17,569 bases of DNA from JBDNIO01 sp041688215. GTDB taxonomy: Bacteria; Pseudomonadota; Gammaproteobacteria; Nevskiales; Salinisphaeraceae. The position numbers and the translations under genes were made by a program. The notes beneath the pieces are model-generated. The model was given only the letters and a program-made list of their open reading frames with translations. It ran no database searches and was not told the origin of the DNA. The stretch's first letter is position 1; each line of letters opens with the position of its first letter. The DNA lies in assembly GCA_041688215.1 (NCBI GenBank), contig JBDNIO010000105.1, positions 1 to 17,569 of the forward strand, given 5' to 3'. This document shows positions 6,301-13,812 of this stretch, piece after piece.

Positions 6301-7841
6301 CCCAGCAGATCGTCGGCTACGTGGTACTTCGGGTCTTCCCGATAGTTGACCTCGATCATGGCCTTGGCGTTATCCAGTAACTTCAGACAATCTGCGCTCA
6401 AGTGCCGAAGTTTGAGCCGCTTGCCGGCGCGGTGATACCGATCTGCAAGCCCATTAACCGCTTCGATGGCCGAGTGGTCCATTAACTTGGCGCCGCGAAA
6501 ATCTATCTCTGCGTCTTCCGGATTCTCCCAGGGCGAAAAATGTTGCTGGAATTCGGTGGCAGAAGCGAAAAACAGGGTTCCTTCGGCTTCGTAAATTTTG
6601 CGTCCGTTGACCACCATTGATGTAACGCGCACGTGCTTGGCGTGCTGCCAGGCACGTGCCAGCGCGGAGACAATCACGCCGACGATGACTGCAATCGCTA
6701 GGTCCGCGAACACGGTAATGGCCGCCACCAGCAAGCCAACAAAAATGTCCGCCCGCGGCACTTTTCCAAATAACCGGAAGCTGCCCCACTCGAAAGTTTT
6801 TTCCGCCACGACGAACATCACGCCTATGAGTGCAGCGAGCGGTATTTGTTCAATCAGCGCCGAACCAAACAAAATAAACGAAAGCAAAAACAATGACGTG
6901 GCGATGCCAGAAAGTCGCAGTAGCGCGCCGTTATTCACATTGATCATGCTCTGGCCAATCATCGCGCAGCCGCCCATGCCGCCGAAAAAACCGGTAACCA
7001 TATTTGCCGCGCCTTGTGCCGCGCATTCGCGGTTGGCGCGGCCGCGTGTGTCCGTCATGTCGTCGATTAAGGTGAGCGTTAACAGGGACTCAATCAGGCC
7101 GATCGCCGCCAGAATTAACGAATAGGGCAGCACAATACGCAGGGTTTCCAGGCTAAAAGGCACTTGCGGGATCGCGAAATCAGGCAGGCTGCCTTTGATG
7201 GAGCCGAGGTCGCCGACGGTGCGGGTGTCGATGTCCAGCCCCAGCACCAGCAGCGAAACAGTAACAATCGCCGCCAGGGTGGAGGGCACTGCTTTCGTCA
7301 GTTTCGGTAGCGCGTAGATTACCAGGACCGTAAGTCCAATAAGCCCGAGCATGGTCCAGAGCGCGGTGCCTTGCAGCCACTGCGTTGAACCGTCCGCGGC
7401 TTCAATCTTGAAGTGGCCGAACTGCGCCATGAAGATGACAATAGCCAGACCGTTTACGAAACCGAGCATGACCGGGTAGGGCACCATGCGAATGAATTTG
7501 CCCAGGCGCGCCGCCGCGAATGTCAGTTGCAACAGGCCCATCAACACCACGGTGGCGAATAAATACTCTGCGCCGTGTTGTACCACCAGTGCCACCATCA
7601 CTACCGCCAGCGCGCCGGTGGCGCCGGAGATCATGCCCGGGCGTCCGCCGAAAGCGGAGGTTATAAACGAAACGATCACCGCCGCGTACAAACCCGTTAA
7701 CGGCGAGACCTGGGCGATTAAGGCGAATGCGATGGCTTCGGGTACCATCGCCAGTGCGACCGTCAAGCCACTGAATAAATTTGTTTTTATATCGCTCACG
7801 GACAGGCGGGGCAAAAGAGGACTCCGGGTTTTGGAGCGCAC
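6297..7841 (-). CDS. SulP family inorganic anion permease with C-terminal STAS domain
   Basis: The 514-residue membrane protein carries the SulP core (about 20-400) with many hydrophobic helices. Signature stretches are AMVPEAIAFALIA (31-43), PGMISGATGALAVVMVALV (68-86), GFVNGLAIVIFMAQ (127-140) and GFFGGMGGCAMIGQS (284-298). A cytoplasmic STAS domain follows (about 412-495) with MDHSAIEAV (454-462) at the position where STAS domains have D-S/T-S. SulP members move sulfate, bicarbonate or other anions; GMISGATGA resembles BicA-type bicarbonate carriers but the substrate is not resolved. The start is a GTG at 7841-7839 with a weak ribosome site. It converges on ipdC, sharing overlapping stop codons, and is not part of that operon. 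Confidence 0.88.
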   Translation of the reverse strand: MRSKTRSPLLPRLSVSDIKTNLFSGLTVALAMVPEAIAFALIAQVSPLTGLYAAVIVSFITSAFGGRPGMISGATGALAVVMVALVVQHGAEYLFATVVLMGLLQLTFAAARLGKFIRMVPYPVMLGFVNGLAIVIFMAQFGHFKIEAADGSTQWLQGTALWTMLGLIGLTVLVIYALPKLTKAVPSTLAAIVTVSLLVLGLDIDTRTVGDLGSIKGSLPDFAIPQVPFSLETLRIVLPYSLILAAIGLIESLLTLTLIDDMTDTRGRANRECAAQGAANMVTGFFGGMGGCAMIGQSMINVNNGALLRLSGIATSLFLLSFILFGSALIEQIPLAALIGVMFVVAEKTFEWGSFRLFGKVPRADIFVGLLVAAITVFADLAIAVIVGVIVSALARAWQHAKHVRVTSMVVNGRKIYEAEGTLFFASATEFQQHFSPWENPEDAEIDFRGAKLMDHSAIEAVNGLADRYHRAGKRLKLRHLSADCLKLLDNAKAMIEVNYREDPKYHVADDLLG

Positions 7842-7850
7842 GCCACCGCG

Positions 7851-7866
7851 CTGCCCGTAAGGGCAG
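7851..7866. other. Small perfect hairpin upstream of the SulP gene
   Basis: CTGCCC (7851-7856) pairs with GGGCAG (7861-7866) around a GTAA loop, 9 nt upstream of the SulP GTG start. It would sit in the 5' leader or over the ribosome site of the SulP mRNA. No function can be assigned. Confidence 0.35.
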
Positions 7867-8003
7867 TTCGGTGAAATCTGGGATGCGCGTAATTAAAAGG
7901 TGAAAGGCGCAGGTTGCGCCGAACAGCATTATGTAATGCTGCAACGCAACATTATCATTGATGTGAACGGTAGTCCACTACTCTGCCCGCGGACTGCAGG
8001 ACT

Positions 8004-8341
8004 TTATTGCAGTAGACTCGAGCCCTCGCCCGCGGGTGTCTGGGTGAACAGTGCCGCGGCGTCTACATCGTCAAACCGGTAGCACCGGCCACAGAATTCG
8101 CAGGTTACTTCGACCTGGCCCTGTTCTTCCAGAATGCTGGCGACCTCACACTGATGCGGCCATCAAATTTAATCGTGGTTGCCAGCAATGCGGTGGCTGC
8201 GGCGCAGCGGCCAAGCGTATGCGTAATGGCCTCGGGCAAGTCATGCGCGTGGTGCAGCGCCTGCCAGGCGTCTGTCATGCGTACGGCCTGGATGCGGATG
8301 GGTGCATGTTCGAAAATGTAGGGAGCGACGAGGTTATTCAT
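8004..8341 (-). pseudogene. hslO: hslO (Hsp33 redox chaperone) remnant with a large internal deletion
   Basis: On the minus strand the ATG at 8341-8339 starts about 63 residues that match the Hsp33 N-terminus: YIFEHAPIRIQAVRMTDAWQ, then ALLATTIKFDGRI. At about 8152 the match ends. In another reading frame the sequence resumes as the Hsp33 C-terminus, CEVASILEEQGQVEVTCEFC, then GRCYRFDDVDAAALF, ending at a TAA (8006-8004). Intact Hsp33 is about 290 residues; roughly 175-180 residues are missing. The first zinc cysteine pair (CxC) and the substrate-binding middle are therefore lost, and only the last CxxC (CEFC) remains. The junction also shifts frame, so no intact product is possible. Hsp33 is an oxidation-activated holdase. 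Confidence 0.82.
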
Positions 8342-8443
8342 GCCGCGCATTGTACCCGCGCGCATGGCTTGTGTGCTCGCCGGGTTACACTGCGCCGCAC
8401 GCGCCATTATTTTTGCAGGGCGCGGTACAACTCGGCAGTTAGA

Positions 8444-9088
8444 ATGAAAATAAAAATTGGCTCCAGGGTTCCGCGACGCGGTAATCTGGTTTCGCGCGCC
8501 TTAGGCCGGTTGGCTTTATCACTTATGGGTTGGCGGCTGTGCGGTGAGGTACCGAATTTGCCAAAAATGGTGCTAATCGGTGCGCCGCACACCAGTAATA
8601 TGGATGGGGTGATTGGCCTGCTGACGTTGACCGCGCTGGGGCTAGACGCGGGCACGATGATCAAGGACACTGCTTTCAAAGGTTTTATGGGGGTTGTGCT
8701 GCGCTCGTTTGGCGCCCTGCCGGTTAATCGCGCCAGTGCCAGGGCGGTGGTGGATCAGTCTATCGAGGCCTTCAACTCGCGCGAGAGTTTTCTGCTTTTG
8801 ATCGCGCCTGAGGGTACGCGCAATGCGCCGGCGCAGTGGAAACGCGGGTTTCATCATGTCGCAGCAGCGGCTGGTGCGTCCGTGCTACCCGCGGCTTGCG
8901 ACTATACGAATAAAAGAATCACTTTCGGGCCGCCCCTGTATCCGAGCGAGGATTTTGCCGCGGATATGCAACAGCTATTGCTTTTTTACCGTGATCATTC
9001 GTCGCCCAGGCATCCACCACGTTTATCCAAACCGATATGTGAGGTTCAGGGCAAGCCATGGGTGTCGCGCGCTGATCAGCGTCCGTAA
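8444..9088 (+). CDS. PlsC-like lysophospholipid/1-acylglycerol-3-phosphate acyltransferase family protein
   Basis: The start chosen is the ATG at 8444, giving 214 residues; an open frame extends upstream to 8051 but crosses the hslO remnant and has no homologous content. The acyltransferase motifs are complete: HTSNMD (His49 to Asp54, the HX4D catalytic pair), GALPVNR (90-96, phosphate-binding type) and APEGTRN (121-127, the EGTR motif). FHHVAAAAGASVLPAACDY (136-154) forms the fourth block. Such enzymes transfer acyl groups to lysophospholipids at the membrane; there is no clear transmembrane segment beyond a hydrophobic N-terminal region (about 19-30). This short family form is common in gammaproteobacteria. 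Its 3' end overlaps the convergent EF-hand gene by 13 nt. Confidence 0.8.
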   Translation: MKIKIGSRVPRRGNLVSRALGRLALSLMGWRLCGEVPNLPKMVLIGAPHTSNMDGVIGLLTLTALGLDAGTMIKDTAFKGFMGVVLRSFGALPVNRASARAVVDQSIEAFNSRESFLLLIAPEGTRNAPAQWKRGFHHVAAAAGASVLPAACDYTNKRITFGPPLYPSEDFAADMQQLLLFYRDHSSPRHPPRLSKPICEVQGKPWVSRADQRP

Positions 9089-9360
9089 CTGCCGCTGCCG
9101 GGTGCCGAGGGGCGTAACAGCGTCTGTTCCAGTTCTCGGCGTGCCTTGGTCGCCTGATAGGCCTGTTGGTATTCCTGGTGGTTTAACGCGCCATCGCCGT
9201 TTGCATCGTAGCGGGTAAAGTTGTCGATCTGCTGGCCTGCCTCGGCCCGGCTAACCAGTCCGCTGTTATCGCTATCAAAATCCTCGAAGCTGTTGTTGGT
9301 GGCGCAGGCACTTGCAAGCAGAACGGTAATTGCCACGGCCAGGTAATATTTTTTGTGCAT
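9076..9360 (-). CDS. Small EF-hand lipoprotein
   Basis: The 94-residue product starts with a lipoprotein signal (MHKKYYLAVAITVLLASAC) with a lipobox LASAC, so Cys19 is the predicted lipidated residue. Two EF-hand calcium loops follow: DSDNSGLVSRAE (29-40) and DANGDGALNHQE (52-63). Both have acidic or oxygen ligands at 1, 3, 5 and a Glu at 12. A charged tail (ARRELEQ) and a Gly/Ser-rich end complete it. It is probably a periplasmic calcium-binding lipoprotein; no partner is evident. It is transcribed divergently from the DUF2058 gene across a shared symmetric promoter region. Confidence 0.78.
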   Translation of the reverse strand: MHKKYYLAVAITVLLASACATNNSFEDFDSDNSGLVSRAEAGQQIDNFTRYDANGDGALNHQEYQQAYQATKARRELEQTLLRPSAPGSGSYGR

Positions 9361-9371
9361 ATCTCGTCCGG

Positions 9372-9394
9372 GTATAATCTTGGGCTGATTATAC
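9372..9394. promoter_or_regulatory. Symmetric divergent promoter candidate with two TATAAT boxes
   Basis: GTATAATC (9372-9379) and GATTATAC (9387-9394) are perfect 8-nt inverted repeats separated by seven bases. Each arm contains a consensus -10 hexamer: TATAAT at 9373-9378 on + (toward the DUF2058 gene) and at 9393-9388 on - (toward the EF-hand gene). The -35 regions are not obvious. The palindrome could also act as an operator. Confidence 0.5.
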
Positions 9395-9452
9395 AGACCT
9401 GTTTCGCCGCATTACTCGCACTGTCTTGCCCGCGACGCCCCGGAGCTTTTTT

Positions 9453-10007
9453 ATGTCCAAATCGTTACAGGAGCAGCTACTGCAAAGCGGCGCTGCCAAG
9501 CCCAAACAAGCCAAAAAGGCCCGGCGTGAAAAAGCCATGAGCGAAAAGCAGGCGCGCAAGCAAGGCACATCCCCCGCAGAGGAACAGGCGCTGGCGCAGC
9601 AAGTGGCCACCGCGCAGGCTGATAAGCGCGCGCGCGACAGGCAGTTGAATGCGGAGCTAAAAGCCCAACGCGAAGCGCGTGAAATCGAGCATTCCGTGGC
9701 GCAGATATTGTCGCGTAACAAGATTGAGTCAGACGCCAACCCAGCAGACAGCGTTGACTATAGTTACACCATCGACAACAAAATTCGCCGTATTGAAGTC
9801 AGCGATACCCAACGCAGCGATCTGGCCGAGGGCCGCCTGGCGGTGGTCCGTCATCGCGAAATTTCAGCGCTGGTACCCAGGCAGGTCGCCGAGCGGTTGA
9901 TGGAGAAAATACCGGAGCGCGTATGGCTCGTGAGTAAACAGGACGCGCCAGCGCAAGCTGATGACCCTTATGCGGAATACAAGGTGCCGGATGATCTGGT
10001 GTGGTGA
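9453..10007 (+). CDS. yaiL: DUF2058 family protein (YaiL-like)
   Basis: The start chosen is the ATG at 9453, preceded by GGAG at 9442-9445 with 7 nt spacing; an upstream TTG in frame is rejected. The 184-residue protein opens with MSKSLQEQLLQSG and a long, highly charged helical segment (about 15-85) rich in Lys, Arg, Ala and Gln, probably coiled coil. A compact C-terminal domain follows, with YSYTIDNKIRRIEVS, LAEGRLAVVRH and ALVPRQVAERL. This is the DUF2058 family typical of gammaproteobacteria, usually annotated as nucleoprotein or polynucleotide-associated; its molecular function is not well established. The sequence itself does not reveal a catalytic site. Confidence 0.82.
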   Translation: MSKSLQEQLLQSGAAKPKQAKKARREKAMSEKQARKQGTSPAEEQALAQQVATAQADKRARDRQLNAELKAQREAREIEHSVAQILSRNKIESDANPADSVDYSYTIDNKIRRIEVSDTQRSDLAEGRLAVVRHREISALVPRQVAERLMEKIPERVWLVSKQDAPAQADDPYAEYKVPDDLVW

Positions 10008-10275
10008 CGCCGCGTGACTACGAATATTGTGGCTATGGTTCGAGGGTTTGAATGGGGCATTGCCGGAATCATGTGTTTGGGGTAAGTTAAGCGGTTAGCC
10101 TTCCCAATATCTCCGGAGTGGCATTATAAGTGGGCCCGCTCGCAGCGGGTCTGGTTGCCTTTATTGCCAAAAATCCAGTGCGGTCACGCCATTGGCGGTA
10201 GAATAGCTGGCCCGTCACTCCGGCGGGCAAGTTTTGTCGTGGTTCCCCGCCACCCCCCAAATTGCAGGCCAACGC
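10008..10275 (+). other. 268-bp leader region upstream of deaD with two hairpins
   Basis: No gene is supported here. One hairpin pairs CCCGCT (10135-10140) with AGCGGG (10144-10149); another pairs GCCCG (10210-10214) with CGGGC (10224-10228). A TATAAG hexamer at 10125-10130 could be a -10 box but has no good -35. Cold-shock helicase genes often have long structured leaders, so these hairpins may lie in the deaD 5' UTR; this is inference. Confidence 0.3.
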
Positions 10276-12093
10276 ATGTCCTCCCCTAAGAATGATGAAG
10301 CCCCGAGTGCCCTTTTCCGGGATTTAGGTTTATCCGACGCCGTAATGCAGGCCGTGAATGCGGTCGGCTACGAAACCCCGTCGCCCATTCAGGCGGCGAC
10401 TATCCCGCCGTTGCTGGCCGGTCGTGATGTGCTCGGCCAGGCGCAAACCGGCACCGGTAAAACGGCCGCCTTTGCGTTGCCGATTCTTACCAATCTGAAA
10501 CCGGGTTCCAAAGCGCCGAGGGCATTGGTGCTCGCACCCACCCGGGAGCTGGCGATTCAGGTAGCCGAAGCCTTTCAGCGCTACGCCTCGCACATTAAAG
10601 GCTTTCACGTGCTACCCATTTACGGCGGCCAGAGTTATGAGCCGCAATTATCTGCGTTGCGCCGCGGTGTGGATGTGGTGGTGGGCACGCCGGGCAGGGT
10701 GATGGATCACATCAAGCGTGGCACGCTTAAATTAAACAGCCTGGAATGGATGGTGCTCGACGAAGCCGATGAAATGCTGCGTATGGGTTTTATCGACGAT
10801 GTGGAATGGATTTTCGAGAACACGCCGCCGGGCCGTCAGGTCGCTTTATTCTCGGCCACGATGCCGTCCGCCATTCGCCGCATTGCCAAAACCCATCTTA
10901 AAGACCCGGAAGAAGTCACCATAAAATCCAGCACGTCCACCGTGCTCGCCATCCGCCAGCGCTACTGGATTGTCGGCGGCTGCAGCAAGCTGGAAGCCCT
11001 GACCCGCATGCTGGAAGCGGAAACTTTCGACGGCGTGCTGGTGTTCGCGCGCACCAAAAAATCGACCGATGAACTGGCCGAACGTCTGGCCGCACGCGGC
11101 TATGCCTGTGCGGCACTCAACGGCGACATCGCCCAGGTGCAACGCGAGCGTACCGTAAATCGCTTAAAGAACGGCCAGCTCGATATTATCGTGGCCACCG
11201 ACGTGGCCGCCCGCGGGCTGGATGTAGAGCGCATCAGCCACGTAATCAACTTCGACATTCCCCACGACACCGAATCCTATGTGCATCGCATCGGCCGCAC
11301 CGGGCGCGCGGGGCGCACCGGCGACGCCATTTTGTTTGTAACCAACCGCGAACGGCGCTTGCTGAAATCCATCGAACAGGCCACCCGACAGAAAATCGAA
11401 CCCATGGCGTTGCCCAGTATCGCCGAAGTAAACGAGCAGCGTATCGCGCGTTTCAAACAGCGTATTACCGATACCCTGGAAGCCGGGCACCTTGGCGCTT
11501 TCAAGGCGCTGATTGATGATTATCAGGCCGAACATGACGTAAATCCGGCGGATCTGGCGGCCGCACTTGTGAGTCTGGCCCAGGGTGACGAGCCGCTAAT
11601 GCGTTCGCCGGGTAAAGGCGATAGCGCGCCGATGCAGTCATTTGACAGCGATGCAGTCAAAAGCTCGGGCAAAGGCACGGGCCAGCGCGAAGGCCGTAGC
11701 GAAGGTAATCGTCCCAATAAAAAGCAGCAGCGCGGGGATGACAAAGACCTGGAGACCTACCGCATCGCCGTAGGTCGGGATCACGGCGTGGAGGCGCGTA
11801 ACATCGTCGGCGCCATCGCTAATGAAGCGGGCGTGGAAACCCGCAATATCGGCCGTATCGCCATTCGCGGCGACCATAGCTATGTTGACTTGCCCAAAGG
11901 TATGCCGGCAGACGTATTCGAGCATCTGAAATCGGTGCAAATTGCTGATCGGGCGCTGGCCATAGTCCGGGAGGATAATCCAGCGCCCAAGCCACGCTCT
12001 GGCGGCAAGCTGAAAATCAAGCCGGGTACGGCTAAAAAGAAGCCCGGGAAAGAAAAGAAGCCCAAAAAAGCCAAAAGGCCCAAGACCGGGTAA
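10276..12093 (+). CDS. deaD: DEAD-box ATP-dependent RNA helicase, DeaD/CsdA type
   Basis: The start chosen is the ATG at 10276 (MSSPKNDE), giving 605 residues; an in-frame ATG 14 codons upstream is less typical. All DEAD-box motifs are present: Q motif ending GYETPSPIQ (31-39), Walker A AQTGTGKT (56-63), PTREL (88-92), TPGR (138-141), DEAD (162-165), SAT (194-196), the helicase C-terminal LVFARTKK (255-262), ATDVAARGLD (307-316) and HRIGRTGR (337-344). A linker rich in Gly, Lys and Arg (about 440-490) leads to the DbpA/CsdA-type RNA-binding domain (about 494-565, YRIAVGRDHGVEARNIVGAI). The tail is strongly basic and lysine-rich. It unwinds RNA in ribosome assembly and cold adaptation. Confidence 0.93.
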   Translation: MSSPKNDEAPSALFRDLGLSDAVMQAVNAVGYETPSPIQAATIPPLLAGRDVLGQAQTGTGKTAAFALPILTNLKPGSKAPRALVLAPTRELAIQVAEAFQRYASHIKGFHVLPIYGGQSYEPQLSALRRGVDVVVGTPGRVMDHIKRGTLKLNSLEWMVLDEADEMLRMGFIDDVEWIFENTPPGRQVALFSATMPSAIRRIAKTHLKDPEEVTIKSSTSTVLAIRQRYWIVGGCSKLEALTRMLEAETFDGVLVFARTKKSTDELAERLAARGYACAALNGDIAQVQRERTVNRLKNGQLDIIVATDVAARGLDVERISHVINFDIPHDTESYVHRIGRTGRAGRTGDAILFVTNRERRLLKSIEQATRQKIEPMALPSIAEVNEQRIARFKQRITDTLEAGHLGAFKALIDDYQAEHDVNPADLAAALVSLAQGDEPLMRSPGKGDSAPMQSFDSDAVKSSGKGTGQREGRSEGNRPNKKQQRGDDKDLETYRIAVGRDHGVEARNIVGAIANEAGVETRNIGRIAIRGDHSYVDLPKGMPADVFEHLKSVQIADRALAIVREDNPAPKPRSGGKLKIKPGTAKKKPGKEKKPKKAKRPKTG

Positions 12094-12120
12094 GCCGTTT
12101 ATTCGTACATTGGTGATTCA

Positions 12121-12152
12121 TTGATGTTTGATGCGTGATACAATATCATCAA
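12121..12152 (+). promoter_or_regulatory. Candidate promoter/operator of the vapBC pair
   Basis: TTGATG (12121-12126) and the GTTTGATG beside it (12126-12133) are mirrored by CATCAA (12147-12152). A TACAAT hexamer (12139-12144), close to a -10 box, sits between the arms. Autoregulated antitoxin operators typically overlap the -10 in this way. No convincing -35 was found. Confidence 0.35.
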
Positions 12153-12176
12153 CCAAACACTGTCGCGGAATAACTT

Positions 12177-12419
12177 GTGCGCACCACACTCGACATCGAT
12201 ACCGAATTACTCATAGCAGCAAAAGAGCTGGCCAAACGCGAGTGTAAAACAGCCGGCCAGATGGTTTCCGACTTATTACGCCAGGCTTTGACTCAACCCG
12301 CGGCGCCTGCGGGCGTGTGTGAGGCTGGTGAGCAATACGGTTTTCGCGCCTTTGCATCGCGTGGCGGCGTGGTTACCAACCAGCATATCAACGAATTGCG
12401 CGACGAAGCAGGGGATTAA
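12177..12419 (+). CDS. vapB: VapB-like ribbon-helix-helix antitoxin
   Basis: The 80-residue protein begins MRTTLDIDTELLIAAKELAKRE, a ribbon-helix-helix start in which the TTLDID strand pairs in the dimer and binds DNA, followed by TAGQMVSDLLRQAL. The C-terminal half (RAFASRGGVVTNQHINELRDE) resembles toxin-binding tails of VapB-type antitoxins. The start is a GTG at 12177. It precedes the PIN-domain gene by 24 nt in the same direction, as expected for a type II toxin-antitoxin module in which the antitoxin blocks the RNase and represses the operon. Confidence 0.8.
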   Translation: MRTTLDIDTELLIAAKELAKRECKTAGQMVSDLLRQALTQPAAPAGVCEAGEQYGFRAFASRGGVVTNQHINELRDEAGD

Positions 12420-12443
12420 GTGCTCTTTCAAGGCGCATAACTA

Positions 12444-12872
12444 ATGCGGGCGTTGCTAGACGTTAATGTTCTTATCGCGCTGCTGGACGCCGACCACGCG
12501 CACCATCGAGTGGCATCAGATTGGCTCGGCGATAATATCCAGCACGGCTGGGCGTCTTGCCCGATAACGCAGAACGGTTGCCTACGCATCATGTCGCAAC
12601 CCCGTTATCCCAATGCGTTGGCTCTGGGGCAAGTCGTGTCGCGGCTGGCGCATGCCTGCGCCGCACGGCATCATGAATTCTGGCCGGATACTGTGAGCGT
12701 GCTGAATCCAGAACTAGTCGAGCATCGCCGCCTGATCAGCCCGAAGCAGATTACCGATGTCTTTTTGTTAACGCTTGCAGCGTATAACGGTGGACGATTC
12801 GTTACCTTCGATCGCTCTATTCCAATCGCTGCGAGTCGGTTGGCTGACGCGGATACGCTGCACGTAATCTGA
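12444..12872 (+). CDS. vapC: VapC-like PIN-domain ribonuclease toxin
   Basis: The 142-residue protein has a PIN fold: MRALLDVNVLIALLD with Asp6, then CPITQNGCLRIMSQPRYPN, ITDVFLLTLAAYNGG with Asp105, and RFVTFDRSI with Asp123. These acidic residues bind metal at the RNase site. The second conserved acidic position, usually Glu in a T-E-x-G context, reads ITQNG here (Gln43-Asn44), a variation that may be normal in this subfamily. Members cleave tRNA or other RNA when freed from VapB. The pair sits alone between deaD and echA20 and has no apparent link to steroid catabolism. Confidence 0.82.
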   Translation: MRALLDVNVLIALLDADHAHHRVASDWLGDNIQHGWASCPITQNGCLRIMSQPRYPNALALGQVVSRLAHACAARHHEFWPDTVSVLNPELVEHRRLISPKQITDVFLLTLAAYNGGRFVTFDRSIPIAASRLADADTLHVI

Positions 12873-12979
12873 ACACTCGTCCTAAAGGGTGAAGCCCGCG
12901 CCGGGCGATTTGCCCTAACATTCTTCCCGTTCAAGAAAGTCACCCGCGCCGAAAACCGGCCCGTACAGGCAATAGTTTT

Positions 12980-13798
12980 ATGCCCAAGGCATTTACGTCC
13001 CGAATCGAAAACGGCATCGCCGAACTGGTAATCGATTGCCCGCCGGTCAATGCGCTGAATGACGCCGGCTGGCACGCACTGGCGGATGAGATTCATGCGC
13101 TGGGCAATAATCCGGACACCCACGTGATTGTTATACGTGCCGAAGGCCGCGGCTTTTGCGCTGGCGTGGATATCAAGGAGCTGGACGCCGAGCCCGACAG
13201 GATCATCTCCGTAAACGCCGGGAACTACCGCACGTTCGAGGCGATTCATCGCAACGGCGTGCCCGTGATTGTGGCCGTTCACGGGTTCGTACTCGGCGGC
13301 GGTATTGGCATTGCAGGCGCTGCGGATATTGTCGTCGCATCCGACTGTGCCACCTTCGGCGTGCCAGAAGTAGACCGCGGCGCCATGGGCGGCGGTGCGC
13401 ATCTGCAGCGGCTGTTCGGCGTACAGAAAGTGCGCATGATGTATTTCACGGGGGAATCAATCGACGCGGTCGAAGCCCACCGGCTGGGCGCGGTGGAGCG
13501 TGTTGTTAGTAAAGACAAACTGCGCGACGCGGCGTTCGAGATTGCCGGCAAGATTGCAGCCAAAAGCCCGGCCATGATCCGTTTGGCCAAGGAATCGCTG
13601 AACGGCATAGAAGACGGCAATCTGGAAGCCAAATATCGCTGGGAACAGGGCTTTACCCTGCAGGCCTATGTGAGTAAAGACTCCGCGGAAACCCGCCGCG
13701 CATTTGTAGAAAAGCGAGATGCCAAATTTACCAATAGCGGCGAAGCCGCACCCACTCCCCCTCTCCCCGTGCGGGGAGAGGGCCGGAGTGAAGGGTAG
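12980..13798 (+). CDS. echA20: EchA20-like crotonase, steroid ring D-cleaving hydrolase
   Basis: The 272-residue protein is a crotonase-fold enzyme. In Mycobacterium EchA20, and ScdN in Comamonas, hydrolytically opens ring D of the indane-type CoA ester that precedes the IpdAB substrate. Matching features are IDCPPVNALN (18-27), RAEGRGFCAGVDIKE (53-67, oxyanion hole), HGFVLGGGIGIAGAADIVVAS (101-121), TFGVPEVDRGAMGGGAHLQRL (125-145) and YRWEQGFT near 219-226. EchA20 proteins are about 250 residues. Here homology stops near residue 250 (RRAFVEKRDAK) and about 20 residues (from NSGEAAPTPPLPV onward) are encoded by a palindromic repeat. The first fadE starts 14 nt after the stop. Upstream lies vapC, with a 107-bp gap. 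Confidence 0.85.
   Translation: MPKAFTSRIENGIAELVIDCPPVNALNDAGWHALADEIHALGNNPDTHVIVIRAEGRGFCAGVDIKELDAEPDRIISVNAGNYRTFEAIHRNGVPVIVAVHGFVLGGGIGIAGAADIVVASDCATFGVPEVDRGAMGGGAHLQRLFGVQKVRMMYFTGESIDAVEAHRLGAVERVVSKDKLRDAAFEIAGKIAAKSPAMIRLAKESLNGIEDGNLEAKYRWEQGFTLQAYVSKDSAETRRAFVEKRDAKFTNSGEAAPTPPLPVRGEGRSEG
13759..13782. repeat. Palindromic repeat overlapping the 3' end of echA20
   Basis: CCCTCTCCCC (13759-13768) pairs perfectly with GGGGAGAGGG (13773-13782) around a GTGC loop. It is the same hairpin as those at 1556-1582, 5202-5227 and 17412-17432, here as a single copy. It lies inside the echA20 reading frame, encodes part of its proline/glycine-rich tail, and ends 30 nt before the fadE start. 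Confidence 0.85.
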
Positions 13799-13812
13799 GG
13801 CTAGCAGACACC

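Noticed and set aside
6598..7125. Plus-strand frame of 175 codons inside the SulP gene
   Set aside because: It is antisense to well-conserved SulP helices and its translation is low-complexity, rich in Thr, Ala and Pro.
8051..8443. Open frame extending the PlsC-like acyltransferase upstream by 131 codons
   Set aside because: It runs antisense through the hslO remnant and shows no acyltransferase features; the family starts close to the ATG at 8444.
9426..9452. Earlier TTG start for the DUF2058 protein
   Set aside because: The ATG at 9453 has a Shine-Dalgarno at correct spacing and matches the typical MSKSLQEQLL start.
10135..10149. Rho-independent terminator after the DUF2058 gene
   Set aside because: The stem is only six base pairs and no T-run follows.
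10234..10275. Earlier ATG start for deaD
   Set aside because: The 14 extra residues are not typical of the family, and the ATG at 10276 gives the expected N-terminus ahead of the Q motif; this is a judgement without alignment.
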